DNA from: Billgrantia aerodenitrificans
GTDB taxonomy: Bacteria > Pseudomonadota > Gammaproteobacteria > Pseudomonadales > Halomonadaceae
NCBI RefSeq assembly: GCF_021404405.1
Contig: NZ_JABFTV010000001.1
Location: 186,001 to 250,000 of the forward strand
DNA length: 64,000 nucleotides
Direction of reading: 5' to 3'
Below are positions 29,403-38,841 of the stretch, piece after piece (position 1 is the stretch's first letter; the number at the start of each line of letters is the position of its first letter). Both the position numbers and the translations under genes were made by a program. The notes beneath the pieces were generated by a model that worked only from the letters and a program-made list of their open reading frames with translations, was not told where the DNA came from and ran no database searches.

Positions 29403-30668
29403 ATGTCGATCATTGCGCAGCACGGTGAAATCTTCATCATCCTGGCCTGCCTCTTCGGCTTCTTCATGGCCTGGGGCGTCGGCGCCAACGACGTCGCCAA
29501 CGCCATGGGTACCTCGGTGGGCTCCAAGGCCATCACCATCCGTCAGGCGATCGTCATCGCCGTCATCTTCGAATTCCTCGGCGCCTGGCTTGCCGGCGGC
29601 GAGGTCACCGCGACCATTCGCGGCGGCATCGTCGACCCCGAACTGCTCCAGGCCAATCCGGAGTTGCTCGTCTACGGCATGCTCTCGGCGCTGCTGGCCG
29701 CCGCTCTGTGGCTGCTGATCGCCTCGGCCAAGGGCTGGCCGGTCTCCACCACCCACTCCATCGTCGGTGCCATCGTCGGCTTCGGTGCGGTGGGGCTGGG
29801 CATGGAGGCCGTGGCCTGGAACCGGGTCGGTACCATCGCCTCGAGCTGGGTCGTCTCGCCGCTGCTGGCGGGCGCTATCTCCTTCCTGCTGTTCAAGTCG
29901 GTGCAGCATCTGATCTTCGAGGCCAAGGACCCCTTCGCCGCGGCCAAGCGCACCGTGCCGTTCTACATCTTCCTGGTCGGCTTCATCGTCTCCATGGTCA
30001 CTCTGACCAAGGGCCTGACCCACGTGGGGCTCGACTTCACCTTCGGCCAGAGCTTCATGCTCTCGGTGCTGCTGGGTATCGGCATCATGGGCATCGGCAT
30101 CGTCATGGAGAACCGCGTGAAGCATGAGCGGCGCATCGGCGATCAGTTCGGCTACGGCAGCGTCGAGCGCGTATTCGGCGTGCTGATGATCTTCACCGCC
30201 TGTGCCATGGCCTTTGCCCACGGTTCCAACGACGTGGCCAACGCCGTCGGCCCGCTGGCGGCGGTGATCAGCGTGGTTCGCAGCGACGGCGTGATCGACA
30301 CCGCTGCGCTGGTGCCCTGGTGGGTGCTGGTGCTTGGCGGCGGCGGCATCGTCGCGGGGCTGGTCACCTACGGCCACAAGGTGATTGCCACGGTGGGCAC
30401 CGGCATCACCGAGCTGACTCCCAGCCGTGGCTTTGCCGCCACCCTGGCCGCCGCCACCACCGTGGTGCTTGCTTCGGGCACGGGGCTGCCGATTTCCACC
30501 ACCCACACCCTGGTCGGGGCGGTGCTCGGCGTGGGTCTGGCCCGCGGCATGGCGGCGCTCAACCTGCGCGTGATCGGCACCATCGTGATGTCGTGGCTGA
30601 TCACCCTGCCAGCCGGGGCGGGCCTGGCAATCATGTTCTTCTTCATGTTCAAGGGCATATTCGGCTGA
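29403..30668 (+). CDS. inorganic phosphate transporter, Pit family
   Basis: This is a 421-residue low-affinity phosphate permease of the PiT family with about eleven membrane helices. Both family signatures are present: GVGANDVANAMGTSVGSKAIT near the N-terminus and AHGSNDVANAVGPLA in the C-terminal half, each followed by a PVSTTHSIVG or PISTTHTLVG motif. It is partnered by the DUF47 protein upstream. It ends before a clear hairpin terminator. Confidence 0.93.
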   Translation: MSIIAQHGEIFIILACLFGFFMAWGVGANDVANAMGTSVGSKAITIRQAIVIAVIFEFLGAWLAGGEVTATIRGGIVDPELLQANPELLVYGMLSALLAAALWLLIASAKGWPVSTTHSIVGAIVGFGAVGLGMEAVAWNRVGTIASSWVVSPLLAGAISFLLFKSVQHLIFEAKDPFAAAKRTVPFYIFLVGFIVSMVTLTKGLTHVGLDFTFGQSFMLSVLLGIGIMGIGIVMENRVKHERRIGDQFGYGSVERVFGVLMIFTACAMAFAHGSNDVANAVGPLAAVISVVRSDGVIDTAALVPWWVLVLGGGGIVAGLVTYGHKVIATVGTGITELTPSRGFAATLAAATTVVLASGTGLPISTTHTLVGAVLGVGLARGMAALNLRVIGTIVMSWLITLPAGAGLAIMFFFMFKGIFG

Positions 30669-30710
30669 TTGACTGCTGCGCTCGCAGCTAGATCAGAGTT
30701 GCTCATACTA

Positions 30711-30770
30711 GGCGGCACCTTGGGAAGCGCAGGCATTTGTGCAGTCTTCCCTTGATGGTGCCGCCGTTTT
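30711..30770 (+). terminator. rho-independent terminator after pit
   Basis: The arms GGCGGCACC (30711-30719) and GGTGCCGCC (30757-30765), with an inner GGGAAG/CTTCCC pair, are followed by GTTTT. It ends the DUF47-pit unit just ahead of argA. Confidence 0.75.
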
Positions 30771-30832
30771 CGTCGCCTGATATAGTCAAAGCCGATACAC
30801 CCTTCTTTTTCACTTGCTGCCGGAGAGCGGCC

Positions 30833-32146
30833 TTGGACACTCGTTTCCCCTTCGTCGACTGGTTCCGCAATTCCTCCCCCTATATCAATGCGCATCGGGG
30901 CCGAACCTTCGTGATCCTGATCGAGGGCGAGGCCATGGCGCGAGGCCGAGGCGAGCAGCTGATCCAGGACCTGGCGCTGCTGCACACCCTGGGGGTGCGG
31001 CTGGTGGTGGTGTTCGGCATTCGCCCCCAGGTGGAGCAGGCGCTGAACGAGGCGGGTATCGTGCCGCGGCGCCACGACGGGCGCTGGGTCGCCGACGAGG
31101 CGATCATGGCCTGTGTCGAACGGGTCGCCGCCGAGCAGCGGCTGTGGCTGGAGGCACGGCTGTCGCTGGGCCTGCCCAACACGCCGCTGCACGGGGTCGA
31201 GCTCACTGCGGTCTCGGGCAATCTGGTGATGGCCAAGCCGCTGGGCGTGCGCGAAGGCATTGACTACGACCACAGCGGCGAGGTGCGCCGGGTGCGGGTC
31301 TCGGCGGTGCAGGGGCTGCTCGACCGCGGCTCGCTGGTGCTGCTGCCGCCGCTGGGCTTCTCCAGCACCGGTGAGGTGTTCGATCTGGATGCCGCCGAGG
31401 TGGCCCAGCATGCGGCCATGGCGCTGGCTGCCGACAAACTGATCCTGATGGGCGAGGCGCCCGGGCTCTACGACGAGAACGGCGCCCTGCAACGTCAGCT
31501 CAGCCCCGATGAAGCCGAGCCGCTGCTGAACCATTCCGAGCCCGGCAGCGAGCAGGCGCGCCATATCGCCGCCGCCTGTGCCGCGGCCCGGCACGGCGTG
31601 GCACGTACGCATCTGCTCTCCTGGCACGACCACGACGCCCTGCTCGGCGAGCTGTTCACCCGCGACGGGGTGGGCACCATGATCACCCGGCACCGCTACG
31701 AGCAGCTGCGTCCGGCGGAGCTTGGCGACATTGGCGGCCTGCTGGAACTGCTCGAGCCGCTGGAGCGGCGGGGCATGCTGGTACCGCGTTCGCGGGAGCG
31801 CCTCGAGCACGAGATCGACGACTATCTGGTGATCGAGCGCGACGGCATGATCATCGGCTGCGCGGCGCTGCACCGCTTCGCCGAGGCCGAGATGGGCGAG
31901 CTGGCTTGCCTGGCGATCCATGTCGGCTACCGCGGCGGCGCGCGCGGTTCGCTGCTGCTGTCGGGTATCGAACGGCGCGCACGCCGGCTGGGGCTGGCGT
32001 CGCTGTTCGTGCTCACCACCCACACCGCCCACTGGTTCGTCGAGCACGGCTTCAGGCCCTCGGACATCGAGTCGCTGCCGACGCTCAAGCGCGATACCTA
32101 CAACCACGCGCGCAAGTCTAAGATCCTCGTCAAATCGTTGGTGTGA
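30833..32146 (+). CDS. argA: amino-acid N-acetyltransferase ArgA
   Basis: ArgA makes N-acetylglutamate, the first step of arginine synthesis. The 437-residue protein has the amino-acid-kinase-like domain (from FVDWFRNSSPYINAHRGRTFVILIEGEA) and a C-terminal GNAT domain (LACLAIHVGYRGGARGSLLL). A TTG start at 30833 is preferred: CGGAGAG lies about six bases before it and LDTRFPFVDWFRNSSPYI matches the family start. The in-frame ATG at 30737 would overlap the pit terminator. Arginine feedback is expected from the family. Confidence 0.93.
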   Translation: MDTRFPFVDWFRNSSPYINAHRGRTFVILIEGEAMARGRGEQLIQDLALLHTLGVRLVVVFGIRPQVEQALNEAGIVPRRHDGRWVADEAIMACVERVAAEQRLWLEARLSLGLPNTPLHGVELTAVSGNLVMAKPLGVREGIDYDHSGEVRRVRVSAVQGLLDRGSLVLLPPLGFSSTGEVFDLDAAEVAQHAAMALAADKLILMGEAPGLYDENGALQRQLSPDEAEPLLNHSEPGSEQARHIAAACAAARHGVARTHLLSWHDHDALLGELFTRDGVGTMITRHRYEQLRPAELGDIGGLLELLEPLERRGMLVPRSRERLEHEIDDYLVIERDGMIIGCAALHRFAEAEMGELACLAIHVGYRGGARGSLLLSGIERRARRLGLASLFVLTTHTAHWFVEHGFRPSDIESLPTLKRDTYNHARKSKILVKSLV

Positions 32147-32282
32147 GGCCTGCCGCCGCCCGGATTCAGCACTCCGGGCGGCGGCTGTCGCTCTGTGGCA
32201 ACGTCATCGATAATCTTGTCTCAAAAAGGCTACGCTATAACTTCATGTTTTTAAATTGCTTTCGTGGCGCCATGTGAATTGG

Positions 32283-32300
32283 TGTCGCCAAACGGTGACG
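32283..32300 (+). promoter_or_regulatory. GlrR-type activator site
   Basis: TGTC-N10-GACG matches the TGTC-N10-GACA consensus known for GlrR at glmY, with one mismatch. It lies about 110 bp upstream of the -24/-12 promoter, a normal distance for a sigma54 activator. The glrR gene is about 3 kb downstream. Confidence 0.5.
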
Positions 32301-32407
32301 AAATGCAGGCCTGCCGGGCCGGTTTTACCCTGTTTTTCTCGCCGAGTGGCAGTGTGCCAACTTTTTATCGGGTTTAAGCTATTGAAAAACATTGAGTCTC
32401 AAGTTTT

Positions 32408-32424
32408 TTGGCACGTTACTGGCA
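32408..32424 (+). promoter_or_regulatory. sigma54 (-24/-12) promoter
   Basis: TTGGCACGTTACTGGCA matches the sigma54 consensus TTGGCACG-N4-TTGCA except for one base. The invariant GG (32410-32411) and GC (32422-32423) are ten bases apart. The start would be near 32435. It lies between argA and glrK, where E. coli has the sigma54 promoter of glmY. Confidence 0.75.
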
Positions 32425-32434
32425 ATACTTAGGG

Positions 32435-32903
32435 TGAGCAACGAAGAAGTGATTCAAACGGCTCGAATCACTTCGGATCGTCGAGAGGCTCGGGGAACCA
32501 CCACCCCCCCATGCCCTGTGCTACCCGGGCATCGAGACGTTCGGCGTTCGCTCCGCGATGTGTAACTTAGGTTGCGATGAGACGGGTACCGCCGATTAGG
32601 CATGGAAGGGTACCAGAAGGGCAAGGATGCCCCGGCATGGATGCCTCATCCCCCTCGGGGGATCGAATTTCGGGCCAGCGCCGGCGAGAGATCTCGCGGC
32701 GGTGGCGCCAAGGATCGAAGCAGAGCGGTTCGCCGCTCGCCCAATCCGGCAGCTCCTGGTGGCAAAGGGCCGGTGCGGGGCTTCGGGACCCTCGGGTCCG
32801 CTGAAAGTATGGGACATGGCTCGACCAGGCGACCGAAGCCCATATTTTCAACCCCTTCAGTTCCCTGCGTACTTGGGCCGGCACCTGCCGGCCTCTTTTT
32901 TTT
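32435..32903 (+). ncRNA. candidate sigma54-driven non-coding RNA or glrK leader
   Basis: The stretch runs from a sigma54 promoter to a strong terminator 65 bases before glrK. No convincing coding frame fills it. Clear hairpins are GAAGTGATTC/GAATCACTTC (32446-32474), ATGCCC/GGGCAT (32511-32532) and ATCCCC/GGGGAT (about 32649-32662). In E. coli the sRNA gene glmY occupies this place relative to glrK and is controlled by sigma54 and GlrR. At about 470 bases this is longer than GlmY and no sequence match to GlmY was recognised. Several AUGGA or AAGGA motifs could alternatively bind CsrA. An attenuated 5' leader of glrK is also possible. Confidence 0.5.
32876..32903 (+). terminator. rho-independent terminator upstream of glrK
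   Basis: GGCCGGC-ACCT-GCCGGCC is followed by TC and eight T residues. It is the strongest terminator in the window and separates the sigma54 transcript from glrK. Confidence 0.85.
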
Positions 32904-32968
32904 CGCAGCGATCTGTAACGGGGCGGAAGTCAGGCGCGTATCTCTGTTATCCTCTTCAGGAACGTACC

Positions 32969-34501
32969 ATGGTGGTTTCTTACCCTCTCCTGAATAGAAC
33001 ATTGGTCATGACCAAACGGGTCTCGCGCCGCTGGCGTCCTCGCTCATTGCTGCAGCTCGTGCTGCTGGCATTTCTGGTGGTAATGCTACCGCTGGGAGTG
33101 CTGATGTATCAGGCCGGTCAGGCACTTTCCGAACTCTCTCACCTGGCCGACGTGAGCGCTCGTCAAGCCGTCGAAGAGAGCCGTCGTGCCCGCGTGCTGA
33201 GCAATCTCGCCGTGGAAATGGAGCGCAGTGCCCGCCAGTATGCGGTACTGGAGCAGGAGAGCCTGCTCGAACTCTATGCCGAGCGCCATGCCGAGTTCAC
33301 CGAACTGCTGGCCCAGCAGCGCCGCTTCCTGCCCGGCGATTCCGATGTCTTGGCACTGGAAGAGCAATTGTTGCTGCTTTCCCAACTGCCTGAGTTGGAA
33401 CCCGAGGCGCTGGAGGTATGGCTGGCGCTGTTCGTGCCCTTCGCCGAACACACCGAGGCGATGCGCCGAGCCACCAGCCAGCAGATCGATGCCAGCATCG
33501 AGATGATCAGCGCCCGGGCCGAGGCCGTGCAGTCGCGCCTGTGGTTGCAGACCACGGCGCTGGTGTCCGCCAGCCTGCTGCTGATCCTGGTGTTCAGCTG
33601 GCTGATCATTCGTCCGGTGCGCCAGCTCGAGCGTCGCATTCTCAGTATCGGCAGCGGCGTGGAAACCAACGACCGCGACACCATCCAGGGTCCGGCCGAG
33701 CTGGTTCAGCTCGGCGACAGGCTCGACTGGCTGTCGACCCGGCTCAGCGATCTCGAGGCGCAGAAGCAGCAGTTCCTGCGCCACATGTCCCATGAGCTCA
33801 AGACACCGCTGGCCAGCGTGCGCGAAGGGTCGGCGCTGCTGGCCGACGGCGTGGCGGGCGAGATCACGCCGCGCCAGCGCGAGATTCTGACCCTGATCGA
33901 TGCCAGCGGCAGCGAACTGCAGCGGCTTATAGAGCAACTGCTCGACTACAACCTGCTGCAGCACAACCAGCGCGTCACCCTCGAACGGGTGGATCTGGCC
34001 ACATTGGTCAAGACCGTGCTGTCCAAGCATCGCCTGGCACTGGAACACAAGGGCATGCGGGTGACCGCTTTCGATGGCCCCATGGAGTGGGTGGTGGACC
34101 GCACCGCCGTGGGCCGTATTCTCGACAATCTTGTCTCCAACGCCATCGCCTACGGCGAGGATGGCGGCGACCTGATGATCCGGGCCCACGCTGGGCGCGA
34201 CCATCTGTTCCTCGACGTGGCCAACACCGGCGAGCCGATTTGCGAGCAGGACCGGCCGCTGCTGTTCGAGCCCTTCTATCAAGGGCGCTCGCGGCGCAAG
34301 GGGCCGCTCAAGGGCTCCGGAATCGGGCTCTCGGTGGCGGCTGATTGCGCGCGCATCCAGAGCGGTGGTCTGGCACTGGTCGAGGACCGTGAGTTTGACG
34401 TATGTTTCCGCCTGACACTGCCGTGGCAGGCAATACCTCTGACACAAGAAAAAACGGAGCCCGTAGCAATGGGCATAAACGCAAGGAGCGAGGAACGATG
34501 A
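32969..34501 (+). CDS. glrK: sensor histidine kinase GlrK (QseE)
   Basis: This 510-residue membrane kinase phosphorylates GlrR. It has a first helix (LLQLVLLAFLVVMLPLGVLMY), a periplasmic helical sensor of about 170 residues, a second helix (ALVSASLLLILVFSWLII), a HAMP-like segment, the phosphoacceptor His275 in HMSHELKTP, and HATPase motifs including DNLVSNAIAYG and GSGIGLSV. ATG 32969 has AGGA seven bases upstream; ATG 33008 is an alternative. It overlaps the next gene by ATGA. The glrK-qseG-glrR order identifies it. Confidence 0.93.
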   Translation: MVVSYPLLNRTLVMTKRVSRRWRPRSLLQLVLLAFLVVMLPLGVLMYQAGQALSELSHLADVSARQAVEESRRARVLSNLAVEMERSARQYAVLEQESLLELYAERHAEFTELLAQQRRFLPGDSDVLALEEQLLLLSQLPELEPEALEVWLALFVPFAEHTEAMRRATSQQIDASIEMISARAEAVQSRLWLQTTALVSASLLLILVFSWLIIRPVRQLERRILSIGSGVETNDRDTIQGPAELVQLGDRLDWLSTRLSDLEAQKQQFLRHMSHELKTPLASVREGSALLADGVAGEITPRQREILTLIDASGSELQRLIEQLLDYNLLQHNQRVTLERVDLATLVKTVLSKHRLALEHKGMRVTAFDGPMEWVVDRTAVGRILDNLVSNAIAYGEDGGDLMIRAHAGRDHLFLDVANTGEPICEQDRPLLFEPFYQGRSRRKGPLKGSGIGLSVAADCARIQSGGLALVEDREFDVCFRLTLPWQAIPLTQEKTEPVAMGINARSEER

Positions 34502-35112
34502 AGGGTGAAGCATTCGATGTAAGAGTGCCAACGACTGAAACCAGACACATAAGTGCAATCGGATACATGAGCAAGGTGCTCGTGGCGGGTGGGGTGGCGG
34601 CCCTGCTGAGCGGCTGCGAACTGCTGCCTGAGCACGCCATGCTGGGTACGGAGCCGGAAGAGACGCCGGAAGCGGCGGAATGCTCTTTACAGCCCACCTT
34701 TGCCGACGAAGGCTGCCTGCTGCCCAACTGGGTGGCCTTCGGCCTGGCCTCGCAGCGGGGCGACAACGAATGGCGCAACCAGGCCGTCACGGAGATCGAA
34801 TCCGCTGCCGGCAGGAGCGAGGCCGAACGTGAGCTGGCGCGTGCCGTGGCCCTGGCCTGGGGCAGCGAGCGCGAGTGGCGCGAGGCGGCAACGATCTATC
34901 AGGAGTACACCGCCGCCGCACCGGAAGATCTGAAACCGTTGCTGCGCTACTGGCGCAACGAGCTCGAGGGTCGACGTTCGCTGGCTGGCCACAGGGACAA
35001 CGCCCGGGGGCAACTGACGAGCCTGCAGCGCGAGAATGCCGAGCTCTCCGAGAAGCTCGAGGCGCTCACTGCCATCGAGCAGAACATAAACTTGAGACAA
35101 CAATCGCCCTGA
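34498..35112 (+). CDS. qseG: QseG/YfhG-like outer membrane lipoprotein
   Basis: QseG is the lipoprotein that controls GlrK activity in enterobacteria. The lipobox LLSGC is preceded by a hydrophobic stretch beginning MSKVLVAGG. The coupled start ATG 34498 (ATGA overlap with glrK, GAGG upstream) gives a 23-residue leader before that; ATG 34567 would give a textbook 17-residue lipoprotein signal. The mature part is helical with a coiled-coil tail (LQRENAELSEKLEAL). The assignment rests on position and architecture. Confidence 0.8.
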   Translation: MKGEAFDVRVPTTETRHISAIGYMSKVLVAGGVAALLSGCELLPEHAMLGTEPEETPEAAECSLQPTFADEGCLLPNWVAFGLASQRGDNEWRNQAVTEIESAAGRSEAERELARAVALAWGSEREWREAATIYQEYTAAAPEDLKPLLRYWRNELEGRRSLAGHRDNARGQLTSLQRENAELSEKLEALTAIEQNINLRQQSP

Positions 35113-35147
35113 GCGCTGTTCTTGGGCGATAAAGGGAGACAGACGTG

Positions 35148-36563
35148 ATGGAAGCGGCTCGATTGTCCGATACACGCAAGAGTGAGGCTCGCAGGTCAGC
35201 GGCACGCACCTCGGGTGCGAAGTCAGCCGCTGCCCACGTTCTGCTGGTCGATGACGACGTTAGCCTGTTACGTCTGCTGGGGATGCGCCTGGAGAGCCGT
35301 GGCTATCGGGTCACCACGGCGGAGAGCGGTCCCGAGGCGCTGCGCAAGCTGGAAGCCGAGCGCCCCGACATCGTGCTCTCCGACCTGCGCATGGACGAGA
35401 TGGACGGCATGGCGCTGTTCCAGGCGATCCAGCGTGAGGTGCCGGGCCTGCCGGTGATCATCCTGACCGCCCACGGCTCCATCCCCGACGCCGTGAACGC
35501 CACTCAGCAGGGAGTGTTCAGCTTCCTGACCAAGCCGGTGGACCGCGACAAGCTGTTCAGCGCCATCGACGAGGCCCTGGCCCACACCCCGGCGGGCAGC
35601 AGCGCCGAGAGCGACGCCTGGCGGGCCAGCATCATCACCCGCAGCCCGGAGATGGAGCGGGTGCTGGAGCAGGCGCGCATGGTGGCCTCTTCCGACGTCA
35701 GCGTGCTGATCACCGGCCCTTCCGGTTCGGGCAAGGAGCTGCTGGCGCGAGCCATTCACGATGCCAGCCCACGGGCCAGCAAGCCGTTCGTGGCGATCAA
35801 CTGCGGCGCGCTGCCCGAGCAGCTGCTGGAAAGCGAGCTGTTCGGCCATGCCAAGGGCGCCTTCACCGGCGCGGTGAGCGATCACAAGGGCCTGTTCCAG
35901 GCCGCCGAGGGTGGCACTCTGTTCCTCGACGAGATCGGTGACATGCCGCTGCCGCTGCAGGTCAAGCTGCTGCGCGCGCTGCAGGAACGCCAGATCCGCC
36001 CGCTGGGCTCGACCCAGTCGATCCCGGTCAACGTGCGCATTCTCTCCGCCACCCACCGCGACCTGAGCCAGGCCATGCACCAGGGCGAGTTCCGCGAGGA
36101 CTTCTTCTATCGACTCAACGTGGTGAACCTCAAGCTGCCGGCGCTGAAGGATCGCGCCGAAGACGTGCCGCTGCTGGCACGACACCTGGTGGCCCAGGCG
36201 GCGGAGCGGCATAAGCCGTTCGTCAAAGGGTTCTCACCGGAAGCGCTCAATCTGCTGGCCACCAGCGCCTGGCCGGGCAACGTGCGTCAGCTGGTCAACG
36301 TGGTAGAGCAGTGCGTGGCGCTGACCCGCTCACCGATGATTCCCGAGGCCCTGGTGGCCCAGGCGCTGGCTGCCGAAGACAGCGCGCTGCCGACCTTCAA
36401 CGACGCCCGCGCCGGATTCGAGCGTAGCTACCTGGTCAAGGTACTCAAGATCACCGAGGGCAACGTGACCCAGGCGGCACGTATCGCCGGGCGCAACCGC
36501 ACCGACTTCTACAAGCTGCTGGCACGCCACGAGCTCGAACCGAGTACCTTCAAGCCCGAGTGA
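35148..36563 (+). CDS. glrR: sigma54-dependent response regulator GlrR (QseF)
   Basis: This 471-residue activator has a receiver domain with phospho-acceptor Asp79 in [11 protein letters not shown], an AAA+ domain with Walker A GPSGSGKE, the sigma54-contacting loop GAFTGA, Walker [11 protein letters not shown], and a Fis-type HTH at the C-terminus ([20 protein letters not shown]). GTG 35145 is three bases earlier; ATG 35148 is better spaced from AAGGGAG. It is the likely activator of the sigma54 promoter at 32408. Confidence 0.95.
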   Translation: MEAARLSDTRKSEARRSAARTSGAKSAAAHVLLVDDDVSLLRLLGMRLESRGYRVTTAESGPEALRKLEAERPDIVLSDLRMDEMDGMALFQAIQREVPGLPVIILTAHGSIPDAVNATQQGVFSFLTKPVDRDKLFSAIDEALAHTPAGSSAESDAWRASIITRSPEMERVLEQARMVASSDVSVLITGPSGSGKELLARAIHDASPRASKPFVAINCGALPEQLLESELFGHAKGAFTGAVSDHKGLFQAAEGGTLFLDEIGDMPLPLQVKLLRALQERQIRPLGSTQSIPVNVRILSATHRDLSQAMHQGEFREDFFYRLNVVNLKLPALKDRAEDVPLLARHLVAQAAERHKPFVKGFSPEALNLLATSAWPGNVRQLVNVVEQCVALTRSPMIPEALVAQALAAEDSALPTFNDARAGFERSYLVKVLKITEGNVTQAARIAGRNRTDFYKLLARHELEPSTFKPE

Positions 36564-36599
36564 AGCCGGTCTTGTCGCCTGACTTCGTTAGTTGTAAAG

Positions 36600-36632
36600 A
36601 AAGCGCCCGACGCCTGCCGCGTCGGGCGCTTT
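36600..36632. terminator. bidirectional terminator between glrR and xseA
   Basis: A perfect 14-bp stem (36600-36613 with 36619-36632) and a five-base loop sit between the convergent genes. The minus-strand side is followed by a T-rich tail (TTTCTTTAC), and the plus side by TTTCG. Confidence 0.8.
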
Positions 36633-36653
36633 CGTCTGATTCCGTGAATTGCT

Positions 36654-37994
36654 TCACTTCAGGCGCCGCTTCACTTCCACCTGCAAGCGCCCTTCGCCCA
36701 GCCGCGCGGTCAGTGCCTGGCCGGGCTGGGTATCGTCTGCCCGCCGCACCACCTGGCCCTGCTCGTCCTGCAGGATGGCATAGCCGCGCCCCAGCACCGC
36801 CAGCGGGCTCACCGCCTGCAATTGACGCGCCAGGCCGACCAGACGCTCGCGCTGGCGCGCTACCTCACGCTGCATGGCCTGTTCGAGGCGGGCCTGGGCA
36901 CGGCTCAGGCGCTGCTCGCCGCGTGCCAGCTCACGCTGAGGGTGGCAGGCGCTGAGCCGTCGTTGCAGATGGGCCAACTGGCGCCGCTCGGTGGCCAGGC
37001 GAACCTGCAGCGCACGCCGCAGGCGGGCATCCAGCTCCATCAACGTGCGCCGCTTCTGGCCCAGCACCTCGCCGGGGTGGCGCAGGCGGGCGCGTAGGTG
37101 GTCGAGACGCTGGCCTTCCCGCTCCAGCCGCGCCTGCATGGCGCGCTGCAGCTGGCGCTCCAGCCCGGTCAGGCGGCGTGCCAGCTCACGGCGGTCCGGC
37201 ACCAGCATCTCGGCGGCGGCGGAAGGGGTGGGTGCGCGCACGTCGGCGGCCAGATCCGAGAGGGTGGTGTCGACCTCGTGACCCACCGCCGACATCACCG
37301 GTAGACGCGAATGGAAGATCGCCCGCGCCAGATGCTCGTCGTTGAACGCCCACAGGTCTTCCAGACTGCCGCCGCCACGGGTGATCAGGATCACGTCCTG
37401 GCTCGGGTCCAGCGCCTGTTGGCGATTGAGCAGCCCCAGGGCGGCGATCAGCGCCGGCGCCGCCTCGCGTCCCTGTACCGGCACCGCAATCAAGGTGACC
37501 TTGGCCTGGGGCCAGCGCGCCTGGAGTACCGCCAGCACGTCGCGGATGGCGGCGCCGGTGGGCGAGGTCAGCACCAGCAGATGCCGCGGCGGGCAGGGCA
37601 GGGGGCGGGCATTGGCGAACACCCCTTCGGCGGCCAAACGCTGCTTGAGCCGCTCCAGCGCCAGCAACAGCTCGCCTTCGCCGGCCTGCTGCACCGCCTC
37701 GGCGATCAGCTGATAGTCGCCGCGGGGCTCGAACAGCGACACCCGACCGCGCACCCGTACCCGGTCGCCGTCGCGCATGGGGGCGGCGACGAAGCGGGCG
37801 CGGTTGCGGAACAGCGCGCAGCGCAGCTGGGCCGAGCTGTCCTTGAGGGTGAAGTAGACATGCCCCGAGGCCGGGCGCGAGACCCCGGAAAGCTCGCCCT
37901 CGACCCACACCTCGCCGATACCCTGCTCGAGCAGCGCGCGAGCGCGTCGGTTCACTTCGCTGACGGAAAGGGCGCTATCGGTAGGAGGGGGCAT
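36654..37994 (-). CDS. xseA: exodeoxyribonuclease VII large subunit
   Basis: XseA is the catalytic subunit of ExoVII. The 446-residue protein has the N-terminal OB domain (IGEVWVEGELSGVSRPASGHVYFTLKD), the catalytic core with the conserved VILITRGGGSLEDLWAFNDE and SAVGHEVDTTLSDLAADVRAPTPSAAAE, a long coiled coil and a C-terminal beta domain (LGRGYAILQ). The start at 37994 (MPPPTDSALSVSEVNRRA) fits the family and has AGGA upstream. xseB is not in the window. Confidence 0.95.
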   Translation of the reverse strand: MPPPTDSALSVSEVNRRARALLEQGIGEVWVEGELSGVSRPASGHVYFTLKDSSAQLRCALFRNRARFVAAPMRDGDRVRVRGRVSLFEPRGDYQLIAEAVQQAGEGELLLALERLKQRLAAEGVFANARPLPCPPRHLLVLTSPTGAAIRDVLAVLQARWPQAKVTLIAVPVQGREAAPALIAALGLLNRQQALDPSQDVILITRGGGSLEDLWAFNDEHLARAIFHSRLPVMSAVGHEVDTTLSDLAADVRAPTPSAAAEMLVPDRRELARRLTGLERQLQRAMQARLEREGQRLDHLRARLRHPGEVLGQKRRTLMELDARLRRALQVRLATERRQLAHLQRRLSACHPQRELARGEQRLSRAQARLEQAMQREVARQRERLVGLARQLQAVSPLAVLGRGYAILQDEQGQVVRRADDTQPGQALTARLGEGRLQVEVKRRLK

Positions 37995-38140
37995 GGGCCG
38001 GCGTTCCTGAGCCAATGAATGAGCCACCAAGGCTAGCATGGCGACACCGCGCTGGCATGGTGGCGGGCACGAAAAAGCGCCGGGGCGAGCCCGGCGCAAA
38101 TAGCGTCATGGGAGGGGTACTTCGTTCGAACAGCGACGTA

Positions 38141-38770
38141 TCAATCGAAATCGTCGACGACATCCTCGTCGGTGTATTCGGCATCGTCGTCGCCGTTGTC
38201 GTTCACGCCATCGGTGGCACCCACGGTGTCGCCATCGGCTTCACCGTCACGGAAGGCGGTGTCGCCATCGTCGCCCACGGCGCCGGTGCCGGTCGTGCCG
38301 GTGGTCTGCCATGCGCCTTCCTGGTCACCACGCTCGTCGGCACGGCGATCACGCTCATCGTCGAACCACTGCTCGTCATACTCGGGGAAGTTCTCGAGCT
38401 CATCCTCGGTGGCGTCGACCAAGATGCGGTGAGTCACCTGATCCTGACCGAAGATACCGTCGTCGTTGCGGTCGGTTTCCATGGTGAAGTGCTCGATACC
38501 GACCACCACGTCGTCGCCACCCATGCCCCACAGGCCGCCTGCATTCACGATCAGAGCGCTGACCTGACCTTCGTCATCAAGCAGGATGTTCTCGACGTTG
38601 CCGACTTCCTCATCGGGGTCATCGGCGTGGTAGACGTCGGCGCCGATGATGTCATTGGCGGAATAGAGACCCTGTGCCGCTTGCGGATCGTCCTGTGCAA
38701 CGGCTTGGGTTCCGAAGGCGAGACCACCGGCGATGGCCGCTACTGCGATAGTCAGTGCACGCTTCTGCAT
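38141..38770 (-). CDS. exported acidic PRC-barrel protein
   Basis: This 209-residue protein starts MQKRALTIAVAAIAGGLAFG with a Sec signal peptide cut near TQAVAQ. A PRC-barrel-like domain follows (YSANDIIGADVYHADD...EVGNVENILLDDEGQVSALIV), then a very acidic tail with runs of Asp and Glu. Such PRC-barrel exported proteins are common in halophiles and are linked to stress; the function is unknown. ATG 38770 is favoured over GTG 38776 because AAGGAG lies at proper distance. Its neighbour is a CsbD-type gene, 71 bp upstream. Confidence 0.8.
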   Translation of the reverse strand: MQKRALTIAVAAIAGGLAFGTQAVAQDDPQAAQGLYSANDIIGADVYHADDPDEEVGNVENILLDDEGQVSALIVNAGGLWGMGGDDVVVGIEHFTMETDRNDDGIFGQDQVTHRILVDATEDELENFPEYDEQWFDDERDRRADERGDQEGAWQTTGTTGTGAVGDDGDTAFRDGEADGDTVGATDGVNDNGDDDAEYTDEDVVDDFD

Positions 38771-38841
38771 TTTCACTCTCCTTGACCTGTCCTTAGACCT
38801 TGGATTTGCTTTGCTTCGCTGGGTAAAGGCTTGAGCTTGGC

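Noticed and set aside
28650..30506. Leftward open frame of 618 codons
   Set aside because: It is antisense to the DUF47 and Pit genes, with a low-complexity His/Gln/Asp composition typical of shadow frames.
30368..32107. Leftward open frame of 579 codons
   Set aside because: It is antisense to argA and the end of pit; no recognisable domain.
32435..32903. Known RNAs (RNase P, tmRNA, 6S, SRP RNA) for the RNA candidate
   Set aside because: None of the conserved sequence hallmarks of these RNAs was found in the region.
32595..32968. Frames opening before glrK as an N-terminal extension or separate small gene
   Set aside because: They cross the strong terminator at 32876-32903 and have no ribosome site or family pattern; ATG 32969 has AGGA at good distance.
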